From NCBI RefSeq assembly GCF_020907985.1, contig NZ_JAJJPA010000001.1, positions 248,001 to 312,000 on the forward strand: 64,000 nucleotides of DNA, written 5' to 3'. The stretch comes from Kitasatospora humi (GTDB lineage: Bacteria; Actinomycetota; Actinomycetes; Streptomycetales; Streptomycetaceae). Every line of letters begins with the position of its first letter. Position 1 is the first letter of the stretch. Made by a program: the position numbers and the translations under genes. Positions 8,443-16,802 of the stretch are shown here, piece after piece. Below the pieces are notes generated by a model. It was not told the origin of the DNA. It saw only the letters and a list, made by a program, of their open reading frames with translations, and did not search any database.

Positions 8443-9165
8443 ATGAACAACCATGACACTCACGTCGGGGGCCCTGACCTGGCGGCCCTGGCCGTCCTGC
8501 TGGCCGACGGCACCCGGGCCGACTTCTGCCTGGCCCTTCTGGACGGCCGGGCATGGACCGCGACCGAGTTGGCGCGCCATGCGGGAGTGGCTGCCTCGAC
8601 GGCGACCGGGCACTTGAACCTCCTGGTCAGCGGAGGACTGCTCACGCAGGAGCGCCAAGGCCGCCATCGCTACGTGCGCCTGGCCGACCCCGACACGGCC
8701 GAACTGATCGAGAAGATCGCCTCGATGGCGCCTCGACGCGCCGATCCGCCCCGCTCTCTGCCCGCTGCCAACCGCAGCCGGGCGCTGGCCCGTGCCCGCA
8801 CGTGCTACGACCACCTCGCCGGCGCTCTCGGGGTCGCGATCACCGAGGCGATGACCGATCGGGGGCTGCTGGACTGGGAGCAGGGGCTGACTCTCACCAG
8901 CGACGGGACCGCCTGGCTCGCCGAACTCGGCATCGCCCTACCGCCCGCCGCGCGGCGCCCGCCGGTTCGCTCGTGCCTGGACTGGACCGAACGCCGTCCC
9001 CACCTGGCCGGCGCCGTCGGCGCCGCCCTGTGTCGTCACGCCTTCGACGCCGGCTGGATCACTCGGATCGGCACAAACCGCGCCGTCGCGCTCACCGACG
9101 CCGGCGAGCGCGCGCTCAAGGACCGCCTCGGACTGGCCGTCCAGCCGCAGACTCCGGTCAGCTGA
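8443..9165 (+). CDS. ArsR-type winged-helix transcriptional regulator
   Basis: A 240-residue regulator with an N-terminal ArsR/helix-turn-helix domain: DLAALAVLLADGTRADFCLALLDG, then TATELARHAGVAASTATGHLNLLVSGGLLTQERQGRHRYVRL (about 10-85). A C-terminal extension of unknown function follows. No CxC metal site of metal-sensing ArsR proteins is present, so it is not an evident metalloregulator. It is divergently transcribed from the flavin reductase, a common repressor/target layout. The ATG is preceded by GGACGG. Confidence 0.85.
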   Translation: MNNHDTHVGGPDLAALAVLLADGTRADFCLALLDGRAWTATELARHAGVAASTATGHLNLLVSGGLLTQERQGRHRYVRLADPDTAELIEKIASMAPRRADPPRSLPAANRSRALARARTCYDHLAGALGVAITEAMTDRGLLDWEQGLTLTSDGTAWLAELGIALPPAARRPPVRSCLDWTERRPHLAGAVGAALCRHAFDAGWITRIGTNRAVALTDAGERALKDRLGLAVQPQTPVS

Positions 9166-9246
9166 GCAGCAGCCCCGGACCGGACGCTACAGGGCCGCCG
9201 CGGTCCGGAAAGCATGACAGCGTGGCCCTTCCGTGTGCGAAGAGTC

Positions 9247-9260
9247 AGCATATATATGCT
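9247..9260. promoter_or_regulatory. 14-bp perfect AT palindrome upstream of multicopper oxidase
   Basis: AGCATATATATGCT is a perfect palindrome standing out in very GC-rich DNA, about 245 bp before the multicopper oxidase start. The 340-bp gap 9166-9505 holds this, the hairpin at 9307 and otherwise nothing I recognise. It is a candidate operator; the bound protein is unknown. Confidence 0.4.
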
Positions 9261-9306
9261 TTCCGTAGTCATAATGCGCATGCCGGGGGTCGTCGGCAGC
9301 GGAGTT

Positions 9307-9326
9307 CCCGCAGGAACACCTGCGGG
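9307..9326. terminator. Hairpin (8-bp stem, 4-nt loop)
   Basis: CCCGCAGG pairs perfectly with CCTGCGGG around an AACA loop. It could end the ArsR transcript or act in the multicopper oxidase leader. Confidence 0.4.
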
Positions 9327-9505
9327 CAGTATCGCCACTCCTCTGCGGGTCGACCCGTGAATCGGCATGCCCCTGGTCCGGGTGTTGTGCTCCCTCGTTC
9401 GGTGCAGCCGAGCAGCGAGTGGAATTCGCAGGTACGGATCGTCAGCGCAGCACGCCCTTGACCAGCTTCGGATGAGCTACTGGACAGCCTTCAGGAAGGC
9501 CTGCC

Positions 9506-11761
9506 ATGTCGGAGAGAACAAGTGGTGACCCGTTCGGCCCGGAACAGCTGAGCCGTCGAAGGCTGCTTCTCGCAGGATGCCTCGGCGCCGCGTCCGTCAC
9601 CGCCATCGGTGGCTTGATCGACCCCCAGCGGGCCGCGGCGTCGGTCCTGCAGCCACAGACTCCGCTGCCGGGCGCGACGATTCCCAAGTACGTCACCGCG
9701 TTGCCGACGTTCGGCGGCCAACGGGTCGACGCATCGTCGATGACGACGTCCTTCGTCGAGTTCGCCCAGCACGTGCTGCCGCCCTCGATGTATCCGGACG
9801 CGTACGCCGAGGGCACCTGGGTGTGGGGGTACCAGGTCGCGGACCGGCCCGCGAGTTGGCCGGGCTACACCGTCGAGGCACGGGAGGGGCGCCCCACCAC
9901 CGTCCGCTACGTCAACAAGCTGCCAGGGGTCGATGACGGATCACGGGTGGCGCCGCTGCTGACGGTCGACCAGACCCTCCACTGGGCCGACCCGCTGCAC
10001 CAGATGGGCTCCTGCGAGCCGTATCGCGGCCCGATCCCGGCCGTCGCGCACCTGCACGGCGGAGAGGTGCCCTCCACCGTCGACGGCGGGCCGCAGGCCT
10101 GGTTCACCCCGAGCGGCCAGCGCGGCTCCGGATACGCCACCAGCGGCCCGGCCGCACCGAACGAGGCCGTCTACCGGTACCCGAACGTCCAACCGGCGAC
10201 CACGCTGTGGTTCCACGACCACGCCCTCGGCATCACCCGGCTCAACGTGTTCGCCGGGCTCGCCGCCTTCTACCTCGTGCGCGACCAGTACGACACCGGC
10301 CGGCCGGACAACCCCCTCGGGCTCCCGGCCGACCCGTACGAGATCGAACTCGCGATCCAAGACCGGCAGTTCGACACCAACGGGCAACTGCTCTTCCCCG
10401 ACGGCTCGAATCCGGCCGCCGCCCTGGTGATCCCGCCGCAGAACCCGGCCGCGCACCCGTACTGGATCTCCACGTACCTCGGTGACGCGATGGTGGTCAA
10501 CGGCCGCACCTGGCCGGTGCTCACCGTCGAACCACGCCGCTACCGCTTCCGCTTCCTCAACGGGTGCAACGCGCGGTACCTGTCGATGAGCCTCACCGAC
10601 GCGCCGAACGCGGACCGGTCCAACGCGCCGTCCGCCGTCCCGTTCTGGCAGATCGGCACCGACGGCGGACTGCTCGACACCCCCGTGGAGCTCAACGCGC
10701 CCGGGCAGGCGAACGCGCTCCGGCTCAACCTCTCGCCGGCGGAACGCGCCGATCTGATCATCGACTTCGCCGGGCTCGAAGGCTGCTCGTTGGTCCTGAC
10801 CAACACGGCGCTCCACTCGTACCCCCTCGGCCCGCCGCCGGACCCGTCCCTGGACGGTCAGCTCATGCGCATCGACGTGACCCTGCCGCTCTCCGGCCGG
10901 GACACCACCTACGACCCGGCGACCGGTGCCCCGCTGCGCGGCGGCCCCGGGCGGCCGCCCGAGATCGTCCGGCTCGCCGACCCGAGTAGCGGCCGGGTGG
11001 CTCCCGGGGTGACGGTGCACGCCGACCGGCAACTCGTGCTCAACGAGCCGGACACGGTGCCGTGTGCGGTACCGCCGGGCGGCAGCGGCGGAACGCTCAT
11101 CGCGCTGGTCAACAACAGCATGTGGACCGGCCTGCGCGCCGGTACCAGCACGCCGATCGAAGGCTCCCGGCCGGACCGGTACGGTCAGGGCCTGTGGCTG
11201 ACCGAACGGCCGCGCGTCGGGGCCACCGAGATCTGGGAGGTCCTCAACACCTCGTTGTTCGCCCACCCGATGCACCTCCACCTGGTCAGCTTCCAGGTCC
11301 TCAACCGGCAGTGCATCGATGTCGCCGGCTATCTCGCCGCCTGGGCCGCGGAGTTCCCGGGGGGCACGTACGAGGGCCAGCTCTGCGACGGTACCCTGGG
11401 CGAGGTCGACTACCAGCCCGGCACGGTCATCCCGGGCTACGGGCCGCCCCGCGACTACCTGACTCCGAACGCGGACGGCGCGCTCGGCGGCAACCCCGCC
11501 TTCAGCCCCTTCCTGACCGGGCCGGTGCTGCCGCCGGACCCCAACGAGGCGGGCTGGAAGGACACCGTCAACACCAATCCGGGTCAGGTGACCAGGCTGA
11601 TCGCCCGCTGGGCGCCCAGTACGACCGAGGTTGCGGCCGTCTCGCCGGGAGAGAACCGCTACCCCTTCGATCCCGTCGAAGGACCGGGCTACGTCTGGCA
11701 CTGCCACATCATCGAGCACGAGGACAACGAGATGATGCGCCCGTACGCACCGACCCGCTGA
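9506..11761 (+). CDS. Tat-exported multicopper oxidase (CotA/bilirubin-oxidase-like)
   Basis: A 751-residue secreted multicopper oxidase, expected to couple one-electron oxidation of phenolic, metal or bilin-like substrates to reduction of O2 to water. A twin-arginine signal (SRRRLLLAGCLGAASVTAIGG, about 16-36) precedes three cupredoxin domains. All four copper segments are present: HLHGG (about 181-185), WFHDHALGITR (about 234-244), HPMHLH (about 587-592) and HCHIIEHEDNEMM (about 731-743). The last supplies the T1 His/Cys and a Met axial ligand. It is longer than CotA (about 510 residues) and closer in size to phenoxazinone synthase. AGGAAGG precedes the ATG. The substrate is not evident. 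Confidence 0.93.
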   Translation: MSERTSGDPFGPEQLSRRRLLLAGCLGAASVTAIGGLIDPQRAAASVLQPQTPLPGATIPKYVTALPTFGGQRVDASSMTTSFVEFAQHVLPPSMYPDAYAEGTWVWGYQVADRPASWPGYTVEAREGRPTTVRYVNKLPGVDDGSRVAPLLTVDQTLHWADPLHQMGSCEPYRGPIPAVAHLHGGEVPSTVDGGPQAWFTPSGQRGSGYATSGPAAPNEAVYRYPNVQPATTLWFHDHALGITRLNVFAGLAAFYLVRDQYDTGRPDNPLGLPADPYEIELAIQDRQFDTNGQLLFPDGSNPAAALVIPPQNPAAHPYWISTYLGDAMVVNGRTWPVLTVEPRRYRFRFLNGCNARYLSMSLTDAPNADRSNAPSAVPFWQIGTDGGLLDTPVELNAPGQANALRLNLSPAERADLIIDFAGLEGCSLVLTNTALHSYPLGPPPDPSLDGQLMRIDVTLPLSGRDTTYDPATGAPLRGGPGRPPEIVRLADPSSGRVAPGVTVHADRQLVLNEPDTVPCAVPPGGSGGTLIALVNNSMWTGLRAGTSTPIEGSRPDRYGQGLWLTERPRVGATEIWEVLNTSLFAHPMHLHLVSFQVLNRQCIDVAGYLAAWAAEFPGGTYEGQLCDGTLGEVDYQPGTVIPGYGPPRDYLTPNADGALGGNPAFSPFLTGPVLPPDPNEAGWKDTVNTNPGQVTRLIARWAPSTTEVAAVSPGENRYPFDPVEGPGYVWHCHIIEHEDNEMMRPYAPTR

Positions 11762-11790
11762 GGGTCGGGTCCCGCATCCTCCCGCCGGCA

Positions 11791-11824
11791 CGAAGGCCCG
11801 GACCGATCGCGGTCCGGGCCTTCG
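11791..11824 (+). terminator. Strong hairpin terminator after multicopper oxidase
   Basis: A 14-bp perfect stem (11791-11804 with 11811-11824) around a GATCGC loop, 30 bp after the stop codon. Confidence 0.85.
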
Positions 11825-11883
11825 GACGTCCGGCGCGCCGGTGCTCAGTGGCTCGTCGCGCCGAGCCTGCCCGGCCTGCCCCC

Positions 11884-11945
11884 GACCGCCGCGCGCCGCG
11901 CGCCGCGCGCCGACTGCCGACCGCCGCGCGCCGACTGCGACTGCG
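11884..11945. repeat. GCGCGCC and GACTGC low-complexity repeats
   Basis: Short iterations of CCGCGCG/GCGCC followed by GACTGC copies between the convergent oxidase and lactonase genes. Non-coding. Confidence 0.7.
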
Positions 11946-11946
11946 A

Positions 11947-12900
11947 CTACGACTCGAGGGTGGCGAGCAGCAGGTTGGGGTCCGAGCGGGTGAAGTAGGC
12001 GGCACTGGGGATGTAGACGGTGGTGCCGCAGACCGCCACCGAGGTGGGGTTGGACAGACCGTCCCGTCCGGTGAGCACGGTGTGGTGGCTGCCGTCCGGC
12101 GCGATGCGCACGACCTCGTTGGTGACGTCGAGGGCGGCGATCAGGCTGTCGCCGGGGCCGACGAAGGCGAAGTCGTCGATGCCGGTCAGGCCGGTGGCCC
12201 TGGTCTCGGCCGGTCCGGCGGAGCCCTCCTGGCGGATCGGAATGCGCAGCAGGGTGCCGGTATCGGTGTTGCCGACCCAGAGGGCGTGATGGTGGACCTT
12301 GAGTCCGTTGGCGCCGAAGCCGGTGGTGGGTTCGAGCACCCTGCCGCTCGTCCAGACGGTCGGGGTTCCGCCGGCGCGGGGCACCGCCCAGACCACGCCG
12401 AGGGCGGAGTCGGTGGAGTAGAGCACGCTTTCGCGCTCGTCGAGGGCGAGGCCGTTGGGAAAGACGTTCGCGGGCAGCGCGGCGATCCGTTCGGGCGCGC
12501 CCCCGGGGCGCAGCCGCCAGATGCCGGTGAGGTCGTCCGTCCCGGTCGCGTAGGTGAAGAACAGGGTGCCGTCGTGGGCCCGGGTGATGCCCTCCACGAG
12601 CGGCACGCCGACCAGCGGGGTCGCCGGGTCCGCGGGGGCGGGCAACGTGGCCAGGACGGTGAGTTCACCGTCGGCGCCCACGCGTCCGATCTGTCGGGCC
12701 AGGGACAGGGTGAGGTCCGCGGAGCCGTCCGGTTCCAGTGCGATGTTCTCCGGCAGCCGGCCCTGGGCCAGGTCGAAGTGCTTGATGATCCTGGGGGCGG
12801 ACAGTGGCGGTGAGACCGAGATGGCGGGCTTCGCCGCCAAGAGCGCGAGGGCTGCGCAGGCCGCTTCAAGTAGCCCGATGACGCGGGACGCACGGAGCAT
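11947..12900 (-). CDS. Secreted SMP-30/gluconolactonase/LRE-like beta-propeller protein
   Basis: A 317-residue protein with an N-terminal hydrophobic signal (VIGLLEAACAALALLAAKPA, about 7-26). It then shows the repeated blades of the SMP-30/gluconolactonase-like family: ENIALEPDGSADLTLS, EGITRAHDGTLFFTYA, NVFPNGLALDERESVLYSTDS, GANGLKVHHHALWVGN, GIDDFAFVGPGDSLIAALD and NPTSVAVCGTTVYI. Family members are lactonases or ligand-binding propellers; the exact substrate is unknown. The ATG at 12898-12900 has AAGGAG 7 nt upstream, a clear start. It is transcribed towards the multicopper oxidase and separated from it by the terminator. Confidence 0.8.
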   Translation of the reverse strand: MLRASRVIGLLEAACAALALLAAKPAISVSPPLSAPRIIKHFDLAQGRLPENIALEPDGSADLTLSLARQIGRVGADGELTVLATLPAPADPATPLVGVPLVEGITRAHDGTLFFTYATGTDDLTGIWRLRPGGAPERIAALPANVFPNGLALDERESVLYSTDSALGVVWAVPRAGGTPTVWTSGRVLEPTTGFGANGLKVHHHALWVGNTDTGTLLRIPIRQEGSAGPAETRATGLTGIDDFAFVGPGDSLIAALDVTNEVVRIAPDGSHHTVLTGRDGLSNPTSVAVCGTTVYIPSAAYFTRSDPNLLLATLES

Positions 12901-13407
12901 GGCGACTCCTTGGACGGGTATCTGGTCGTGCTTCCCGGCCGAGCATGCGTGACGGGCGATCATCCCGCCAGCTGGTAGCGGCTCTTGGCGGCCAGCCGGG
13001 TGGGTGCGTGCAGGGTGGCCGGCCGCGTCGGGTCGATCCGGCCCGCCCGGGTCTCTCCGCCACGCGGTGTCTCGGGATTCATCGTTCGGCCCCTTTCTGC
13101 TCGCACGGATCTCCCAACGGGACGCGTCGGCTCCGCCGTCGTTCTCCGCACGGGCACACCCCGAGCACGACGCGCGGCGGCTGTTCCGGCTCGTGGGAAC
13201 CCGCGCGGGGCGCCTGTCCCGGCAGCCGACGCACCAAACACCGGCGCCGTCCAGCGCGCCGGTGCCCACGCACCGGACGGGCCGCACTGAATCGGGAGTG
13301 TTCGCGTTCCCTCCGAGGAAAGGCCGTGCGACACGGGAAAGGGATTTCCCCGCGTCGCGGGGTGCCATCGTTGTTTCCCCGGCGAGATCGCTGGAAAGCC
13401 GCCGTGC
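12901..13407. other. Intergenic region with two adjacent palindromes
   Basis: No supported gene. Just before the YihY gene lie two abutting inverted repeats, GGGAAA-N4-TTTCCC (13335-13350) and CCCCGCG-T-CGCGGGG (13347-13361). These are possible operator or leader structures. A 9-bp hairpin is at 13239-13264. I see no GNNT-N15-GGG(T/C)A element here. Confidence 0.5.
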
Positions 13408-14433
13408 ATGGATCGCGTGAGGAAGACCAAACCCGGACCGCAGGGCACGACGACGCGCCGGGCCCCCGACCGACCCTCGCGGTTGCCGAGTGGGTCGTGG
13501 CGGGCGGTGGCAGGCCGCACGGTCAAGGAGTTCAAGGCCGATCAGCTGGGTGACCGGGCTGCGACGCTGACGTACTACGGGATCCTGGCGCTGTTCCCGG
13601 CCCTGCTCGTGCTGGTCTCGCTGATCGGCTTGGCCGGCAGGTCGGCGACCGACCAAGCGCTCGCCAATGTCCAACGGTTCGCCCCCGGCGCGGCGCGCAA
13701 CATCCTGGTCAGCGCGATCCAGCAGCTGCAGGGCCGCGCCGGTCTGGGATCGGCCATGGTGATCGTCGGCCTGCTCCTGGCACTGTGGTCGGCGTCGGGG
13801 TACGTGGCGGCGTTCATCCGCGCCGCGAACGCCGTCTACGACATGCCCGAGGGTCGGCCGGTGTGGAAGCTCACCCCGCTGCGCGTGGCGCTGACGGCGG
13901 CGCTGATGGCGATGGCGGCGGCCAGCGCGCTGATCGTGGTGTTCACGGGGAGCCTCGCCGAGCGGGCGGGTGCCGTACTCGGAGCGGGTCACACGGCCGT
14001 GACGGTGTGGTCGGTCGCCAAGTGGCCGGTACTGGTCGTCCTGGTGTCGCTGATGATCGCGCTGTTGTACTGGGCCGCTCCCAACGCCCGCGGGCGGGGC
14101 TTCCGGTGGCTGACGCCGGGCAGTGTCGTCGCACTGGTGATCTGGGTGGTGGCGTCGGCGGGCTTCTCGGTCTACGTCGCGAACTTCGGCTCTTACAACA
14201 AGACTTACGGCACCCTCGCCGGGATCATCATCTTCCTGGTGTGGCTGTGGATCACCAATCTGGCGATCCTGCTGGGTCTGGAGTTCGACGCGGAGCTGGC
14301 CCGCGAACGCGCCATCGTCAGTGGGCACCCGCCGGACGCCGAGCCGTACGTGGAGCCCAGGGACACCAGCAAGTGGAGTGAGGAGGAACGGCACCAGGCC
14401 CCCCGTACGCCACCCGGTGCGAGCGGAACGTAA
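13408..14433 (+). CDS. YihY/virulence factor BrkB family membrane protein (copy 1)
   Basis: A 341-residue integral membrane protein of the YihY/BrkB family (formerly labelled RNase BN), role not established. A basic N-terminus precedes about six helices. Seen: GDRAATLTYYGILALFPALLVLVSLIGL (about 49-76), the middle LLLALWSASGYVAAFIRAANAVYDM, and the C-terminal signature YNKTYGTLAGIIIFLVWLWITNLAILLGLEFDAELARERA. The tail PYVEPRDTSKW is hydrophilic. Two further family members are nearby (15710 and 29340), both behind stress-type promoters. Confidence 0.92.
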   Translation: MDRVRKTKPGPQGTTTRRAPDRPSRLPSGSWRAVAGRTVKEFKADQLGDRAATLTYYGILALFPALLVLVSLIGLAGRSATDQALANVQRFAPGAARNILVSAIQQLQGRAGLGSAMVIVGLLLALWSASGYVAAFIRAANAVYDMPEGRPVWKLTPLRVALTAALMAMAAASALIVVFTGSLAERAGAVLGAGHTAVTVWSVAKWPVLVVLVSLMIALLYWAAPNARGRGFRWLTPGSVVALVIWVVASAGFSVYVANFGSYNKTYGTLAGIIIFLVWLWITNLAILLGLEFDAELARERAIVSGHPPDAEPYVEPRDTSKWSEEERHQAPRTPPGASGT

Positions 14434-14474
14434 GAGGAAACCGGTGGACCCCTGGTTGCCGGGCCACCTGGCGG

Positions 14475-15572
14475 TCAGGCACCGGTGGTCTGGTCGGTGA
14501 GGGCGCGGATCAGACCGCTGCGGCCGAAGCAGCTGAGTACCCGCCGCTGGCGCACGGCCCCGTTGCCTTCGCGGAGCAGCCGCTCCAGCACCGGGGCGAC
14601 CTGCCGCGCGTCGCCCGTGTCCTCGATCGCGGGGCCGATGAAGTCGAGCAGCGCGTCCACCGCCTCACCGGCGGGCACCAGCCGCCCGCGGACGGGATCC
14701 AGCACCGTGCCCGTGCAGCCGTGTCGCGCGCTGTGCCAAACGGCTGCGGACAGCAACTCGGCAGGCAGCCGGTCGGCCGGGCGCTCCCCCGGCCGGCCGG
14801 CCAGACTTTGCTGGGCCAGCGCGCGCACCGTGCCGGCGAGCATGACCGCCTCTTCTGCCCGCAGTTGGACATCCATCACGCGGACCTCGACGGTGGGGTA
14901 GCGCTCGGAGAGGCGCAGCTGCCAGTAGATCTGCCCGGTGTCACGGATCAGGCCGCAGTCGATCAGGGCCCGGGTGCGGCGCTCGTAGTCGTCGGCGTCG
15001 GCGAAGAGGGGTGGCGGTCCGCTCACGGGCCAGCGCCCGAAGACAACGGTCCGCCAGCTGGCGAAGCCGGTGTCGCGGCCCTGCCACATCGGCGAGTTCG
15101 CGGCCAGGGCCACCAGTAGCGCGAGCCATGGCCGCAGCCCGTTCAGCATCCGCACACCGCCGGCGCGGTCGGGAACGCCGACATGGACGTGCATGCCGCA
15201 GATCAGTTGCTCATCGGTCAGCTGCCGCGTGTCCTCGCGCATGGCCAGGTAGCGGTGCGTGGCGGTCACCGGTACCGGTCGGACGCCGAAGAGCGGTGCG
15301 GCGCCGACTGCGGCCAGGGCACAACCGGCCTGCCGCGCGGCCTCACCCAACGCGTGACGCATGCGCAGGAGGTGCCCACCGACCTCGTCCAGCCCGTGGC
15401 ACACCGGGGTCGCGACCTCCAGCTGCGCCTGGAGCAGTTCGCGTTGGACCTCGTGGCCGCCGAGCGCGCGCTGCTGTCCGGCTGCCTGGGCGACACGCGC
15501 GGCCCGGGCCAGGGGCACGCCGGTCGCGGGGTCCAGCAGCAGGTACTCCTCCTCCACGCCCACGGTGAGCAT
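14475..15572 (-). CDS. YbdK-type carboxylate-amine (glutamate-cysteine) ligase, copy 1
   Basis: A 365-residue ATP-grasp-like GCS2 family protein. Characterised members form a peptide-like bond between a carboxylate (often glutamate) and an amine such as cysteine. Seen: LTVGVEEEYLLLDPATG at the start, QAQLEVATPVC, CGMHVHVGVPDR (about 126-137), LAANSPMWQGRDTGFASWRTVVFGRWP, and VEVRVMDVQLRAEEAVMLAG. The start is ATG 15570-15572. A GGGTAC -10 lies exactly 9 nt upstream and no Shine-Dalgarno is present, suggesting a leaderless mRNA. A paralogue is at 16803. The product is unknown. Confidence 0.9.
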   Translation of the reverse strand: MLTVGVEEEYLLLDPATGVPLARAARVAQAAGQQRALGGHEVQRELLQAQLEVATPVCHGLDEVGGHLLRMRHALGEAARQAGCALAAVGAAPLFGVRPVPVTATHRYLAMREDTRQLTDEQLICGMHVHVGVPDRAGGVRMLNGLRPWLALLVALAANSPMWQGRDTGFASWRTVVFGRWPVSGPPPLFADADDYERRTRALIDCGLIRDTGQIYWQLRLSERYPTVEVRVMDVQLRAEEAVMLAGTVRALAQQSLAGRPGERPADRLPAELLSAAVWHSARHGCTGTVLDPVRGRLVPAGEAVDALLDFIGPAIEDTGDARQVAPVLERLLREGNGAVRQRRVLSCFGRSGLIRALTDQTTGA

Positions 15573-15581
15573 GCTCGGCGG

Positions 15582-15606
15582 GTACCCGCTGGATGCACGG
15601 CGAACC
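15582..15606 (-). promoter_or_regulatory. Sigma-B-type promoter of ligase copy 1 (GGTT-N15-GGGTAC)
   Basis: -35 GGTT is the complement of 15603-15606 and -10 GGGTAC the complement of 15582-15587. The ATG follows 9 nt later. Confidence 0.65.
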
Positions 15607-15709
15607 GGCCTGTCGGGGACGCCGTCACCAGGTCGGAGCCGACGCCCGTGCAGACCCGGGGCCCGGGGGAAGGGCGCGACGTCCACGGAAGCGGTGCGAG
15701 GTGGCGGCG

Positions 15710-16561
15710 TCAGCCTTCCTGCTGCCGCTGCCAGCCGCACAGCGCCCAGCCCAGGACAGCGCCGCCGTAGAGCGTGAAGCCGACACCGGTCAGCCACGAC
15801 TCGACCACCAGGACGGTCCCGACCGTCCCGTAGGAGACGGCGTTGGAGACCAGCAGCGGTGCGAAGACGAGCTGGGAGAAGTACCGCAGGCCGACCAGGG
15901 CGACCACGGTGGCGACGGCACCGGGCAGCAGCCTGCGCCACGGCACCCGGGTGCCGAGCAGGAGCCGCGGTAGCCACCAGAACAGCAGCAGCCCTCCGGC
16001 CAGTGACGCGAGTACCCGCAGCGCCGGCTGGGCCGCGGTGTGGTGCCACGGCACACCGCTCCAAGCAGCGATGACCAGGTAGGCGGTCACGCCGCCCAGG
16101 GCGAGCGCCTGCCGCCACACCTGGTGCCAGCTGCCGGCGCGCAGGTGCCAGATCCGCTCGTAGGCGACCTGGATCGCGCTGGTGAGGGAGATGCCGAAGA
16201 CGGCGAGTGCGGTGAGGCCGAAGGCCGTGGTGGTGCTCAGGATCTGACCGCGGGAACTGAACAGCGTGCTGACCGCGTGGCTGCCGCGAGCCGAGAGCCC
16301 GAGGGCATCGGTGATCCAGTCGGCGATGCCGTTGCCCCGGGCAGGGGAGGCTGCGGCGATCACCATCAGCAGGGGTACCAGGGTCAGGAAGAACAGGGCG
16401 GCGAACGCCAGTGACCTGTGCATCAGCTCGATCTCCCGGCCCCGCTCCCACGCTCGGCGGGACAGCTTCTTCGTCCAGGTGGTGGTGGAACGCCACAGGT
16501 CACGGCGATCGGACCGAGCCAGATGCCGAAGTGCTCGGAACCGGCAGCGGGTCGCGTCCAT
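15710..16561 (-). CDS. YihY/BrkB family membrane protein (copy 2)
   Basis: A 283-residue member of the YihY/BrkB family. Seen: AALFFLTLVPLLMVIAAASP, AFGLTALAVFGISLTSAIQVAYERIWHL, WWLPRLLLGTRVPWRRLLPGAVATVVALVGLRYFSQLVFAPLLVSNAVSYGTVGTVLVVESWLTGVGFTLYGGAVLGWAL written here as separate helical stretches. ATG 16559-16561 was chosen because GGGAGGAGC sits just upstream. A longer in-frame GTG start at 16720 would add a Cys-rich CFRCPAE repeat encoded by the DNA repeat at 16605 and is not supported. Function unknown; it is flanked by two carboxylate-amine ligases. Confidence 0.88.
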   Translation of the reverse strand: MDATRCRFRALRHLARSDRRDLWRSTTTWTKKLSRRAWERGREIELMHRSLAFAALFFLTLVPLLMVIAAASPARGNGIADWITDALGLSARGSHAVSTLFSSRGQILSTTTAFGLTALAVFGISLTSAIQVAYERIWHLRAGSWHQVWRQALALGGVTAYLVIAAWSGVPWHHTAAQPALRVLASLAGGLLLFWWLPRLLLGTRVPWRRLLPGAVATVVALVGLRYFSQLVFAPLLVSNAVSYGTVGTVLVVESWLTGVGFTLYGGAVLGWALCGWQRQQEG

Positions 16562-16592
16562 CGCTCCTCCCGACGAAGGATGTTTCGACCGT

Positions 16593-16617
16593 CTGCCCTC
16601 CGTCGGGCACTGGAAAC
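16593..16617 (-). promoter_or_regulatory. Sigma-B-like promoter of YihY copy 2 (GTTT-N15-GGGCAG)
   Basis: GTTT (complement of 16614-16617), 15-bp spacer, GGGCAG (complement of 16593-16598) followed by ACG, 31 nt before the start codon. Confidence 0.6.
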
Positions 16618-16667
16618 ACTCGGCCGGGTACCGGAAGCACTCGGCCGGGCACCGGAAACAGGCGCTC
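16605..16667. repeat. Three 21-bp tandem repeats
   Basis: Near-identical units at 16605-16625, 16626-16646 and 16647-16667 (GGGYACYGGAARCACTCGGCC type). The first unit contains the -35 of the YihY promoter, so copies of the -35 half are duplicated upstream. Confidence 0.85.
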
Positions 16668-16802
16668 CGCCGGCGGACCGGCTCCGTCTCGGCTCGTCCC
16701 CCGACGGGCCAGGCGGTCACCGCGGACCGGATCCCGGGCCCTGCGACGGCGCCCCGACCGGGGCCGCGGAGCGGGCGGCACGCGCGGGGCGTTGGAGCCG
16801 CG

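Noticed and set aside
9036-9368. Leftward 110-codon frame upstream of the multicopper oxidase
   Set aside because: No recognisable domain; partly antisense to the ArsR gene.
12901-14394. Long leftward frame antisense to the YihY gene that would extend the lactonase to 815 residues
   Set aside because: It is the complement of a clear YihY coding region, and the lactonase has its own signal peptide and AAGGAG-supported ATG at 12900.
16562-16720. Cys-rich CFRCPAE peptide repeat as an N-terminal extension of YihY copy 2
   Set aside because: It is produced by an intergenic 21-bp DNA repeat; the ATG at 16561 has a strong ribosome site and a promoter lies inside the would-be extension.
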